Positions 28,026 through 37,218 of a DNA stretch of 64,000 bases are shown here, piece by piece. The number at the start of each line of letters is the position of its first letter. The stretch's first letter is position 1. A program made the translations under genes and the position numbers. The notes under the pieces were generated by a model. The model saw only the letters and a program-made list of their open reading frames with translations. It had not been told where the DNA came from and searched no databases. The stretch covers positions 186,001-250,000 of the forward strand of contig NZ_MDVX01000002.1 of assembly GCF_001719615.1 (NCBI RefSeq), written 5' to 3'. Source of the stretch: Neptunicoccus sediminis (GTDB lineage Bacteria; Pseudomonadota; Alphaproteobacteria; Rhodobacterales; Rhodobacteraceae).

Positions 28026-29375
28026 TTAGCGCGTTGGCGTGGACATGGTGACAAGCTCCTCCGCAGCCGTGGGATGAACCGCAACCGTCCGGTCGAAATC
28101 TTCCTTGGTTGCGCCCATTTTCACGGCGATTCCTGCCAATTGTATCATCTCGCCCGCCCCATGGCCCACAATATGGCACCCGAGCACCTTGCGGGAGGCT
28201 TTGGAGACGATGAGTTTCATCAGCATCCGCTCCGAGCGGTCCGCGAGAACGTGCATCATCGGACGGAACGCGGCGCTGTAGATGTCCACCTCGCCCTCTT
28301 CGCGGGCCTCTTCTTCGGTTTGGCCCACAGTGCCGATTTCCGGCTGTGTAAACACGGCTGTAGGGATCAACCCGTGATCGGGGCTTGTGGGGTTGTTCTT
28401 GAATACGGTTTCCACAAAGGCCATGCCTTCGCGGATCGCAACCGGCGTCAGCGCCACGCGGTCCGTCACATCGCCCACCGCATAGATCGACGGCACGGAG
28501 GTGCAGGAATAGGCGTCTACGATGATTTCGCCCTTGTCACCAAGCTTTACGCCGGCATCTTCCAGTCCCATATTGGCAGAATGCGGGTTGCGTCCGGTGG
28601 CATAAAGCACCTGATCCACCGTGTAGGTCTGACCGTTATCCGCGGTAACAAGAATGCCGTCGCCGGTTTTTTCCATTTTGGAAACATCCGCCTCCACAAC
28701 CACATTCACGCCCTTGTTGCGCATTTCATCCGCAACGAAATTCTGAACCTCATTGTCAAAGCCGCGCAGGATTTGTTCGCCGCGATAAAGCAACGTCACT
28801 TCGCTGCCCATTCCGTTCAGGATGCAGGCAAATTCACAGGCGATATAGCCGCCGCCTACCACGACAACGCGCTTGGGCTGTTCTTTCAGCTCGAATATCT
28901 CGTTCGAGGTGATGGCAAGGTCTTTGCCTTCCACATCCGGCACAAATGGCGTGCCGCCTGTTGCGACAAGAATGGTCTTTGCGGTGATCACTTCGTCACT
29001 GGCTAAAGTTACCTCATGGGGGCCGGTCACAATCGCGCGGCTGTCATAAAGGTTCACACCGGCGGCTTGCAGGTTTTTGCTGTAAATGCCTTCAAGCCGG
29101 TCGATTTCCTTATCCTTGGCCGCAATGAAGGTGCCCCAGTCAAAAGAAGTCTCCCCCACGGTCCAGCCAAACCCTTTGGCATCTTCAAACGCTTCGGAAA
29201 ACTGCGAGGCATAGACCATCAGTTTCTTGGGCACACAGCCGCGGATCACACACGTGCCGCCATAGCGGTATTCTTCGGCCAGTCCGACAGAAGCGCCGGT
29301 TTGTGCCGCAACCCGTGCCGCGCGCACGCCACCCGAACCGCCGCCAATGACGAACAGGTCATAATCAAAAGACAT
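28026..29375 (-). CDS. gor: Glutathione-disulfide reductase
   Basis: 449 aa. An N-terminal FAD motif (VIGGGSGGVRAAR) precedes the redox disulfide in GTCVIRGCVPKK, an NADPH-binding GGGYIACEFA region and a C-terminal dimer interface ending with HPTAAEEL. It keeps glutathione reduced using NADPH. The CVIRGC active site is the usual alphaproteobacterial/plant-type variant. Trypanothione or mercuric reductase are less likely. It is 10 bases downstream of rpiA. Confidence 0.94.
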   Translation of the reverse strand: MSFDYDLFVIGGGSGGVRAARVAAQTGASVGLAEEYRYGGTCVIRGCVPKKLMVYASQFSEAFEDAKGFGWTVGETSFDWGTFIAAKDKEIDRLEGIYSKNLQAAGVNLYDSRAIVTGPHEVTLASDEVITAKTILVATGGTPFVPDVEGKDLAITSNEIFELKEQPKRVVVVGGGYIACEFACILNGMGSEVTLLYRGEQILRGFDNEVQNFVADEMRNKGVNVVVEADVSKMEKTGDGILVTADNGQTYTVDQVLYATGRNPHSANMGLEDAGVKLGDKGEIIVDAYSCTSVPSIYAVGDVTDRVALTPVAIREGMAFVETVFKNNPTSPDHGLIPTAVFTQPEIGTVGQTEEEAREEGEVDIYSAAFRPMMHVLADRSERMLMKLIVSKASRKVLGCHIVGHGAGEMIQLAGIAVKMGATKEDFDRTVAVHPTAAEELVTMSTPTR

Positions 29376-29385
29376 AGTAGCTTCC

Positions 29386-30174
29386 TTAATCTTCGATGTC
29401 AGCGAACAGGTTCTCGTTCAGGAGAATATCAATCTGCTCTTTCTCGACAGTTCCGTTGTTAATATCACGGACTTCGACACGACCATCCCCGTGGCCGATC
29501 ACTATGGCGTCAGCGATATCAAGGAACAGACCGTTTTCTACCACACCGGGCACCTGATTGAGGATCAGGGACAATTCCCGTGCGTTTTCAATCCGCTTGA
29601 GGTGAAGGTCCAGAATGTAATGGCCTTCATCGGTCAGCATGGGTGCATCGTTTTGCAAACGCAAGGACACAGCGCTGCCAAGCACATTCACATTGGACAG
29701 ACATTCCTCGATCAGTTCCTTTGTGGTTTGCCAGCCGAACTTCACCACTTCCACAGGCAGCGGGAAGGCCCCCAATGTCTCAACAGATTTGCTGGCATCC
29801 GAGATCACAACCATCTGGTCGCTGGCGGTTGCAACGATTTTCTCTTGCAACAATGCCCCGCCGCCGCCTTTGATCAGGTTCAGGTCCGGATCAAATTCAT
29901 CCGCGCCGTCAATGGTAAGGTCCAGCCATTTCACCTCATCCAGCGTGAAAACGTCGATCCCCACATCCCGCGCCAATTGGGCGGTGCGGTTGGATGTGGG
30001 CACGGCCTTGATCTTTAGCCCTTCATCCCGCACCAGTTCGCCCAGCATCTTGACCATCCATGCCGCGGTGGAGCCTGTCCCCAGCCCGACGCGCATACCG
30101 TCATCCACGTAATCCACCGCACGTTTGGCAGCTACGAATTTCGCTTTGTCGATGGGAGAGAACTCACTGCTCAT
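29386..30174 (-). CDS. rpiA: Ribose-5-phosphate isomerase A
   Basis: 262 aa, starting at MSSEFSPI because AAAGGG lies suitably upstream. Ten more codons are open upstream. It interconverts ribose 5-phosphate and ribulose 5-phosphate. Typical segments are VGLGTGSTAAWMV, TIDGADEFDP and KGGGGALLQEKI. It forms a unit with gor, linking the pentose phosphate pathway to NADPH-dependent glutathione reduction. Confidence 0.96.
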   Translation of the reverse strand: MSSEFSPIDKAKFVAAKRAVDYVDDGMRVGLGTGSTAAWMVKMLGELVRDEGLKIKAVPTSNRTAQLARDVGIDVFTLDEVKWLDLTIDGADEFDPDLNLIKGGGGALLQEKIVATASDQMVVISDASKSVETLGAFPLPVEVVKFGWQTTKELIEECLSNVNVLGSAVSLRLQNDAPMLTDEGHYILDLHLKRIENARELSLILNQVPGVVENGLFLDIADAIVIGHGDGRVEVRDINNGTVEKEQIDILLNENLFADIED

Positions 30175-30378
30175 GACAGGCCCTTTGGTTGTTGTGTCTG
30201 GCAATTGTATAGGTCTTTATGGCGTCTGCTGCGAGGGTGAATTAGCCGCACTCCACAGTTTTTCCCGCCGTTATTCCGATCCCGCGGCCATTTGTGGGGT
30301 CAGAATGTCGGATATGGTGCAGCAACGGGACGGGCGGTGCGCGAAAGAAGACGAAACACTCAATAGAGCGGGGCTAAA

Positions 30379-31758
30379 ATGTTTCTGAGCATCTTCGAAA
30401 TTTTCAAGGTCGGCGTCGGGCCGTCGTCTTCCCATACGATGGGGCCGATGACGGCTGCGGGACTGTTTCTCGCTAGGCTCAAATCCGAAGGTATCACGGC
30501 AGCAGGACTTGGCGCGTCGTTGCACGGCTCTCTGGCCTTCACCGGAAAAGGCCACCGCAGCGATCAGGCGATTATTCTGGGGCTCGACGGGTTCACGCCG
30601 GATGACTTTGATCCCGATGCGGCGAAAATGGCCCAAGAACGCATTGCGCTTCACAAGACGGTCAAACCGCAAGGCCATCCCGAATACACATTCGCTCCAG
30701 AACAAGACCTTGTTTTTGATTATGAAACCGTCCTGACAGGCCATGCCAACGGGATGAAATTCTGGGCCAAGGACGAACATGGCGCAATTCTGGTAGAGCA
30801 GATTTATTACTCTATCGGCGGTGGATTTGTCGCCTCGGCTGAGGAAATGGAACAGGTAGAGGCCGAACTCGGCGCTGTGCCCCAAGAGGTGCCCTACCCG
30901 TTCCGCAACGCCGATCACATGCTGGCGCTGGCCAAGGAAAGCGGTAAATCTGTGGCCCAGATGAAATGGGAGAACGAACTGATCCGGTCCGGTCCGGAAA
31001 ACCTGCACGAACGGGTGATGCGCATCTGGGAGGTGATGGAACGCTGTATCGACAAGGGGCTGGAAACCGGGGGCATCCTGCCCGGCGGGTTGAACGTAAA
31101 GCGCCGCGCTATGGGGATTCACAGCCAGTTGCAGGCCGAACAGGGCAAGAACCTGACCCCGCCCCATGTGATCAACGACTGGATCGCAGCCTATGCGATG
31201 GCGGTCAACGAAGAGAACGCCGCCGGTGGTCAGGTGGTGACAGCCCCCACCAACGGCGCAGCCGGCGTGGTGCCTGCCACCATCCGCTACTATCTGGATC
31301 ACGTGCCAACCGCCAAGCGCGAGGACGTTGTGGATTTCCTGCTGACCGCGGCGGCCATTGGCGGGATCATCAAGAACAACGCCTCTATTTCCGGCGCCGA
31401 AGTGGGCTGTCAGGGCGAGGTCGGATCCGCCTCTGCTATGGCAGCAGCGGGGCTTTGCGCCGTTCTGGGCGGCACACCCTTACAGGTTGAAAACGCAGCA
31501 GAAATCGCGCTGGAACATCATCTCGGGATGACCTGTGATCCGATCAAAGGGCTGGTGCAGGCCCCCTGTATCGAGCGTAACGGTCTGGGCGCGATCAAGG
31601 CTGTCAGCGCCGCCTCCCTGTCCTTGCGCGGCGACGGGCTGCATCTGGTGTCACTGGATGCCTGCGTGGAAACAATGCGCCAGACCGGACAGGATATGTC
31701 GGATAAATATAAGGAAACATCCCTTGGCGGATTGGCGGTAAATCTGCCGGCCTGTTAA
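30379..31758 (+). CDS. L-serine ammonia-lyase (serine dehydratase), single chain
   Basis: 459 aa. It deaminates L-serine to pyruvate using a [4Fe-4S] cluster. The N-terminal beta domain carries KVGVGPSSSHTMGP. The alpha domain has NGAAGVVPA, GCQGEVGSASAMAAAGLCA and TCDPIKGLVQAPCIERN, which contribute the cluster cysteines. Full length for the fused SdaA type. It is divergent from rpiA and convergent with the thiamine pyrophosphokinase gene 10 bases away. Confidence 0.95.
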   Translation: MFLSIFEIFKVGVGPSSSHTMGPMTAAGLFLARLKSEGITAAGLGASLHGSLAFTGKGHRSDQAIILGLDGFTPDDFDPDAAKMAQERIALHKTVKPQGHPEYTFAPEQDLVFDYETVLTGHANGMKFWAKDEHGAILVEQIYYSIGGGFVASAEEMEQVEAELGAVPQEVPYPFRNADHMLALAKESGKSVAQMKWENELIRSGPENLHERVMRIWEVMERCIDKGLETGGILPGGLNVKRRAMGIHSQLQAEQGKNLTPPHVINDWIAAYAMAVNEENAAGGQVVTAPTNGAAGVVPATIRYYLDHVPTAKREDVVDFLLTAAAIGGIIKNNASISGAEVGCQGEVGSASAMAAAGLCAVLGGTPLQVENAAEIALEHHLGMTCDPIKGLVQAPCIERNGLGAIKAVSAASLSLRGDGLHLVSLDACVETMRQTGQDMSDKYKETSLGGLAVNLPAC

Positions 31759-31768
31759 GGCAAAAACC

Positions 31769-32455
31769 CTAAACCTGCGGCTGTAAGGCCGTGACCACCG
31801 CGCCAAGAAACCGGCGCGGTAGCATCACCAGAAGATGGCCGCCGGTGGTCTCAAGCCGCATCTCGCCGCCCGTCGCGGCGTTGGAGCTACCGATCCGGCC
31901 ATCGGGCTGGAAATCCAGCCCTTCCACCGGCCAGCGCAGCCCTTCGCTGCGGGCCGTCGCGCCGGTCCAAGGGTGCAGCGACACACGGGTGCCCGCAGGT
32001 AAATTCACAGTAAAAACAGGGGGCGCACGGAAGACCACATCCTGCGCCCCAACCAGAACCACAGACCGCTGCGGGTGTTTGCACAGCCCGTTCAAAGCGG
32101 CAAGCTGGTGGTCCAGACGCTTGCCCAGAAATCCCACGCCAATGACCAAAGAGGCCCGAACCACCGACAGGCATTTTTCAAAATCGGTGGTATTTTGATC
32201 CGCCACCTCCATCACCGGAACACCGGCCAGAGGCGCGTCGGTTCCAGACAGCAAATCTTGCGACAGACTGTCCATGTCACCGATAATCCCGGCTGGCCTG
32301 ATACCCCATGTCGCAGCATGGTTTGCACCACCATCCGCGCAGACAAGAACTGGTGCAAAATCAAGGGATTCTCTGAGATCCGATTCTCTTGCCGATCCGC
32401 CACCAAGCAGGGTGACAGAAGGAGATGTGTGAACAATGCGGCTTAAGTCTTCCAA
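31769..32455 (-). CDS. Thiamine diphosphokinase
   Basis: 228 aa. N-terminal catalytic domain with CADGGANHA, GDMDS and NTTDFEKC, the substrate and Mg-ATP motifs of TPK/ThiN, and a C-terminal beta-sandwich thiamine-binding domain. It makes thiamine diphosphate from thiamine and ATP, the cofactor of transketolase, pyruvate dehydrogenase and indolepyruvate oxidoreductase encoded in this window. Confidence 0.9.
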   Translation of the reverse strand: MEDLSRIVHTSPSVTLLGGGSARESDLRESLDFAPVLVCADGGANHAATWGIRPAGIIGDMDSLSQDLLSGTDAPLAGVPVMEVADQNTTDFEKCLSVVRASLVIGVGFLGKRLDHQLAALNGLCKHPQRSVVLVGAQDVVFRAPPVFTVNLPAGTRVSLHPWTGATARSEGLRWPVEGLDFQPDGRIGSSNAATGGEMRLETTGGHLLVMLPRRFLGAVVTALQPQV

Positions 32456-32593
32456 ATTGGTTCCTAATCGGGTTCAATCCGGTAAGTAACCCGGCGATTC
32501 ACGAAGCTTTTAGACTTTTTTCCTAGGGTGAGCCATCGCAAGGTAGTAAATTAACCATAGTATCAGAGTAGTAACGAGTAGTAGGGTTTTATC

Positions 32594-34285
32594 ATGGAAT
32601 CGCATCCGAAAATAATGACGGTGTCCTACGGCACTTTCTCCTGTACGCTGGAGGGGTTCGACGATCCCTTCACAACAATGCAACTGGTTGCTGAGTATTT
32701 TCGCAAGCTGGCCCAGAAGGACCGCTATTTCGGTGGCGAACCGCTCAAGCCGGATCACGATGCGCTGCACCAGATCGCAAAAGACGCGAACCCCTATAAG
32801 GTTGATGCAGAGGTGACGGACACTGGCATCACACTGCGCAAGGCAGATGTGCTTGACAGTGACGAAGCCGCACGCCCCGTCCCCCAAGACGCTACCCCCA
32901 AACAGGCAGAGCCGAACCCCGCACCGTTCCAGACCGATCCGGCGGTTGAAACGCCCGCGACCGACCCTGCCGATCCGACACCCTTGTTTGCCTCGACCCG
33001 CTCGATCTCTGCCAAACGTCAGGAACAGGCGGCCAAAGCCCCGGCGAAACCGGCAACACGGACCAAAGAGGACTCTCCCTTTGTAGAAGCGGCTGTATTC
33101 TCGTCCCGTCGCGGTGTTCTGGCGCCAGCGAAATCCGAACCCGCCCTGCCCGCATCGGCCCTGCTGGATGCAGAGGATGAGGGCGAGGAAGAACCATTCG
33201 CATTTGACGATACCGAACTGAACACTTTCGACGACGAAGCCAAAGACAACGCATCCGAACAGGATGACGACGGGCAGGACCAGCTTGCTGCGGAATTGCA
33301 GGCGCTGGCCGAAGAAGAGGCGCTGGCTGCGGAAGAAGAGGCCGAAGCCGCCCGCCTGCGCGAGGACTCAGAGGCTGCTGCCCAAGCTGTAACCAGCATT
33401 CTGGCCGTTGAAAACGCCGATGAAATCGCCCGCGATGCCATTAAACGGGAAGAAGCTGCGCTGGAGCGTCTGTTAGAGACAACAAACTCCAAGCTGGAAA
33501 CACCGGCCCATTCGCGCAAATCCAACGCGTTGAAACGCTTGAAAGCCGCTGTTGCTGCCACCGAAGCAGAGCGCCGCCTGCGCACGTCTCCGGCACAAAC
33601 ACGCACCGAACGGCCCACGGTTCAGGATTTGAAGGTGGACCCCGGCGAATTTAAGAACCGGATCAGCAAGGCGCAAAAGGATCACGACGACGCTGTCCAA
33701 CTGACCCGTCCGGTTGCCAAATCCGGCACACCCCGCGCCCGCAACCCAATCGCGACGCTTATTCTCGGCAAAGACCAGCGTGTCGCGTCAGACGAAGCTG
33801 CGGAGGCAGCCGATCGCGTAAAAAAGCCGGCGGCTGATGGCCAAAGCCAGGCCGCTGAGTTTATAACCCGCGCAGCCCGCTCTGACACTTGGGCCGAACC
33901 GAAAGCGGACTTGAAGCCCGAGCTGAAAATCGTCCGTCCAAGCATAGCAGACGAACCGGAGGCCGAAAGTGCTGCGCCTGACGCGCCCCGCAGTGAAGAC
34001 GGGTTTGAAGAGTTTGCCCGTAAGATCGGCGCCAATACCCTGCACGAACTTCTCGAAGCCTCTGCTGCCTATCTCAGCATCGTGGAGAACGAGCCGCGTT
34101 TCAGTCAGGAACGCATTATCGAAACCATCGGCGGCTATATGGAAGAGAATAACATCTCCGAGGATGCCGCCAGCCGGTCCCTGAACCGTCTGATGCGCGA
34201 TGGTCGTATCCTGCGCGTCAAACAGGACAGCTACACCATCTCCAAATCCGCCCGCCACGGGTTCAAGGATCGAATGGCCGGTTAA
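32594..34285 (+). CDS. Large acidic protein of unknown function
   Basis: 563 aa, not recognised as a named family. Residues 1-80 look like a folded domain (MTVSYGTFSCTLEGFD, then QLVAEYFRKLAQKDRYFGG). A long low-complexity region rich in Ala, Glu, Asp and Pro follows, with a probable coiled coil around 225-330. The last about 90 residues (ANTLHELLEASAAYL, RIIETIGGYMEE) again look folded and helical. It has no signal peptide or membrane segment. The layout suggests an adaptor or chromosome/cell-pole protein, but that is a guess. A strong hairpin follows. A CtrA-like half site TTAACCAT lies upstream. Confidence 0.75.
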   Translation: MESHPKIMTVSYGTFSCTLEGFDDPFTTMQLVAEYFRKLAQKDRYFGGEPLKPDHDALHQIAKDANPYKVDAEVTDTGITLRKADVLDSDEAARPVPQDATPKQAEPNPAPFQTDPAVETPATDPADPTPLFASTRSISAKRQEQAAKAPAKPATRTKEDSPFVEAAVFSSRRGVLAPAKSEPALPASALLDAEDEGEEEPFAFDDTELNTFDDEAKDNASEQDDDGQDQLAAELQALAEEEALAAEEEAEAARLREDSEAAAQAVTSILAVENADEIARDAIKREEAALERLLETTNSKLETPAHSRKSNALKRLKAAVAATEAERRLRTSPAQTRTERPTVQDLKVDPGEFKNRISKAQKDHDDAVQLTRPVAKSGTPRARNPIATLILGKDQRVASDEAAEAADRVKKPAADGQSQAAEFITRAARSDTWAEPKADLKPELKIVRPSIADEPEAESAAPDAPRSEDGFEEFARKIGANTLHELLEASAAYLSIVENEPRFSQERIIETIGGYMEENNISEDAASRSLNRLMRDGRILRVKQDSYTISKSARHGFKDRMAG

Positions 34286-34304
34286 GCACGACCACCCGAA
34301 TACC

Positions 34305-34342
34305 CTCACAAGGCCGCCAGTTTCCGCTGGCGGCCTTGTGAG
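34305..34342 (+). terminator. 16-bp perfect hairpin after the large acidic gene
   Basis: Arms CTCACAAGGCCGCCAG (34305-34320) and CTGGCGGCCTTGTGAG (34327-34342) with loop TTTCCG. TCTTTG follows, a weak T tail. It separates the gene from the GMC oxidoreductase. Confidence 0.7.
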
Positions 34343-34384
34343 TCTTTGTGTTGAAGTTACACCCAACACAGCGGGAGGCGTGGC

Positions 34385-36013
34385 ATGGACAGTTTTGATT
34401 ACATTATCGTCGGCGCCGGTTCTGCCGGCTGTGTTCTGGCGAATAAACTGGGGGCCGATCCTGCCAAATCCATTCTGGTGCTAGAGGCAGGCCCGGCGGA
34501 TCGCGATCTGATGATCCACATTCCCGCCGGTGTTTACCGCACATGGCGCGACCCCAAGATCAACTGGAACTATGTGGCAGAAGCCGACTCAGGCGTAGAC
34601 AATCGCGGCATCGACTGTCCGCGTGGCCGTGTTGTCGGCGGGTCTTCATCAATCAATTCAATGGTTTATATGCGAGGTCATCCGCGCGACTATGACCAAT
34701 GGGCGACAGAACACGGGCTGTCGAATTGGTCCTACGCCCATTGCCTGCCCTATTTCAAGGCAGGCGAGGCTTCGGATCGGGGTGCGGATACCTGGCGCGG
34801 CGGATCAGGGCCTTTGGGCGTGAGCCAAGGCAGTTATGACAACCCGCTGTATGATGCGTTTCTGGACGCGGGGGAGCAAGCCGGACAGGGGCGCTCGGAC
34901 GATTTGAACGGATTTAACCCTGAAGGGGTGGCGCGGTTTGACGCGACACGCAAAAACGGGCGGCGCTGCTCTGCGGCGGTGGCCTATTTGCGCCCTGCGC
35001 TGGCACGGGGGAATGTGTCGCTGATCACCCGCGCACAGGTGGCAGGGATCGTGTTCGACGGATTGCGGGCAAAGGGCGTAACCTATTGGCACAAAGGTAT
35101 AAAACACACGGTTGAAGCTGGCGAGGTGATCCTTTCAGGTGGTGCGATAAACTCTCCCCAACTGCTGATGCTGGCGGGGATCGGACCCGCTGATGATCTT
35201 GCCCGACTGGGTATCAAATGCCGCGTGGATTTGCCCGGCGTGGGGCAGAACCTGATGGATCACCCTACGATTATCCTGCAATTCGAGAGCCTGAAACGCT
35301 ATCCGATCCACCGCATCAACCATCCGTTGCGCAAAGGTCTGGCCGGTGCGTGGTGGGTGTTCACCCGCAAAGGCGCAGCCGCAAGCAATATCTGGGAGGC
35401 CGGAGGGCTGATCCGCTCGAACGCAAAAGCGGCCTACCCTAATCTGCAATATCATTTCGGCCCGATGGGGTTTACCTATCAGGGCAGCGAGATTTCGGTC
35501 ACGCAGGCGTTTTCCTTCCATGTTGATCTACTGCGCCCCCGATCCCGTGGTGCGGTCACTCTGGCGAGCGCTAATCCGCTGGACAAGCCGTTGATCAAGT
35601 TCAATTATTTTGGACGACAGGCGGATTTGTACGAATTGTCAGAGGGCGTTGGCATGGTGCGTGATCTCGTTTCGCAAAAGGCGTTTGACGGGTTGGCGGG
35701 GGCCGAGCTTTTGAGCAGCGGCGCCGCGCAAACCTCTGATGAGATCGCAAATTGGGTGCGTCAGAACAGCGAGACGGATTTCCACCCCTGCGGCACCTGC
35801 AAGATGGGCACTGATCCGGATGCCGTGACCGACGACGAAGGCCGCGTTCACGGGGTTGAGGGGCTGCGGGTGGTCGATGCCTCCTTGATGCCGATGATCC
35901 CGAGCGGAAATCTCAACGCGCCGACCCAGATGATCGCCAGCCGCATCGCGGACCGGATCACCGGAACGCCCGCGCTTGCGCCGGTTCACGCCCGTTTTGC
36001 GTTTCAAACCTGA
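34385..36013 (+). CDS. GMC family FAD oxidoreductase (choline/alcohol dehydrogenase-like)
   Basis: 542 aa with a GGGAGG site. The N-terminal FAD motif is VGAGSAGCVLANKL. GMC signature regions GGSSSINSMVYMRG and SGGAINSPQLLMLAGIGP are present, as is the C-terminal catalytic region with FHPCGTCKMG and SGNLNAPTQMIA. The family oxidises primary alcohols; close relatives are choline dehydrogenase and AlkJ-type alcohol dehydrogenases. No betaine genes are adjacent, so a general alcohol substrate is equally possible. It is convergent with prfB. Confidence 0.88.
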   Translation: MDSFDYIIVGAGSAGCVLANKLGADPAKSILVLEAGPADRDLMIHIPAGVYRTWRDPKINWNYVAEADSGVDNRGIDCPRGRVVGGSSSINSMVYMRGHPRDYDQWATEHGLSNWSYAHCLPYFKAGEASDRGADTWRGGSGPLGVSQGSYDNPLYDAFLDAGEQAGQGRSDDLNGFNPEGVARFDATRKNGRRCSAAVAYLRPALARGNVSLITRAQVAGIVFDGLRAKGVTYWHKGIKHTVEAGEVILSGGAINSPQLLMLAGIGPADDLARLGIKCRVDLPGVGQNLMDHPTIILQFESLKRYPIHRINHPLRKGLAGAWWVFTRKGAAASNIWEAGGLIRSNAKAAYPNLQYHFGPMGFTYQGSEISVTQAFSFHVDLLRPRSRGAVTLASANPLDKPLIKFNYFGRQADLYELSEGVGMVRDLVSQKAFDGLAGAELLSSGAAQTSDEIANWVRQNSETDFHPCGTCKMGTDPDAVTDDEGRVHGVEGLRVVDASLMPMIPSGNLNAPTQMIASRIADRITGTPALAPVHARFAFQT

Positions 36014-36026
36014 CGTATCAGGGGTA

Positions 36027-37154
36027 TCAGCCGTCGTTTTGGGCATCCGCGCGGGACATGCCCGCCACATCCTGCGCCAGAACCGCCTCCATAAACGGGG
36101 TCAGGTCCCCGTCGAGAACACCCTTGGTGTCGGAGGTCTCATAATTTGTGCGCAGATCTTTAACCATCTGATAAGGTTGCAGAACATAAGAGCGGATTTG
36201 GTTGCCCCACCCTGCATCGCCCTTGTTTTCATGGGCTTCGTTGATGCTGGCCGAACGGCGGTCCAGTTCCATCTGGTAAAGACGCGATTTCAGCGCCTTC
36301 ATGGCAATGTCGCGGTTCTGGTGCTGGGATTTCTCGGAGCTTGTCACAACGATGCCGGTCGGGTGGTGGGTGATCCGGACGGCCGAATCCGTGGTGTTCA
36401 CGTGCTGACCACCCGCACCGGAGGAGCGATAGGTATCAATGCGGATGTCCGCCGGATTCACCTCGATTTCAATATTGTCGTCCACCACAGGATAGACCCA
36501 GACCGACGTAAACGACGTGTGCCGTTTCGCAGCGGAATCAAACGGAGAAATCCGCACCAGACGGTGCACACCGCTTTCGGATTTCAGCCAGCCATAGGCA
36601 TTGTGACCGGAGATTTTATAGGAAACCGATTTGATCCCTGCCTCATCCCCTGCCTGTTCGGACTGCACTTCGACCTTATAGCCCTGTTTTTCCGCCCAAC
36701 GCACGTACATCCGCGCCAGCATAGAGGCCCAGTCACAGCTTTCCGTGCCCCCTGCCCCTGCGTTAATTTCAAGGAAGGTGTCATTGGCATCCGCCTCGCC
36801 GTCCAGCAGCGCTTCGAGTTCCTTTTGCGCCGCAACCTTGGCCAGCTTGCGAATGGCGTCTTCGGCTTCGGCCACCACATCGGCGTCGTCTTCCATCTCG
36901 CCCAGTTCGATCAGGTCGAGATTATCCGCAAGCTCTTGTTTCAACGAGGTATACGTCCCCATCGCATCCACCAGCGCCTGACGTTCGCGCATCAGTTTTT
37001 GTGCCTTGTCCGGATCGTTCCAAAGGTCGGGGTCTTCGGACATGGCGTTAAATTCTTCCAGCCGGTGTTCGGCCGTGTCCCAATCCATGCGTTGCTTCAG
37101 CAATTCCAGCGAATTACCGATATTGGCCGCGATGTTCTCAATTTCTGCACGCAT
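36027..37154 (-). CDS. prfB: Peptide chain release factor 2
   Basis: 375 aa in one uninterrupted frame. The stop-codon recognition motif SPF (VRISPFDSAAKRHTSF) and the catalytic GGQ (SGAGGQHVNT) identify RF2, which releases peptides at UGA and UAA. Many prfB genes need a programmed +1 frameshift at an internal UGA near codon 26. Here no such stop exists, so that autoregulation is absent. Confidence 0.96.
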   Translation of the reverse strand: MRAEIENIAANIGNSLELLKQRMDWDTAEHRLEEFNAMSEDPDLWNDPDKAQKLMRERQALVDAMGTYTSLKQELADNLDLIELGEMEDDADVVAEAEDAIRKLAKVAAQKELEALLDGEADANDTFLEINAGAGGTESCDWASMLARMYVRWAEKQGYKVEVQSEQAGDEAGIKSVSYKISGHNAYGWLKSESGVHRLVRISPFDSAAKRHTSFTSVWVYPVVDDNIEIEVNPADIRIDTYRSSGAGGQHVNTTDSAVRITHHPTGIVVTSSEKSQHQNRDIAMKALKSRLYQMELDRRSASINEAHENKGDAGWGNQIRSYVLQPYQMVKDLRTNYETSDTKGVLDGDLTPFMEAVLAQDVAGMSRADAQNDG

Positions 37155-37218
37155 AGCTTGGATGTCCTTGATCTGTCAGGCCGCTAGATACATCTGCACA
37201 GGCCATTGGTAAAGTCTG

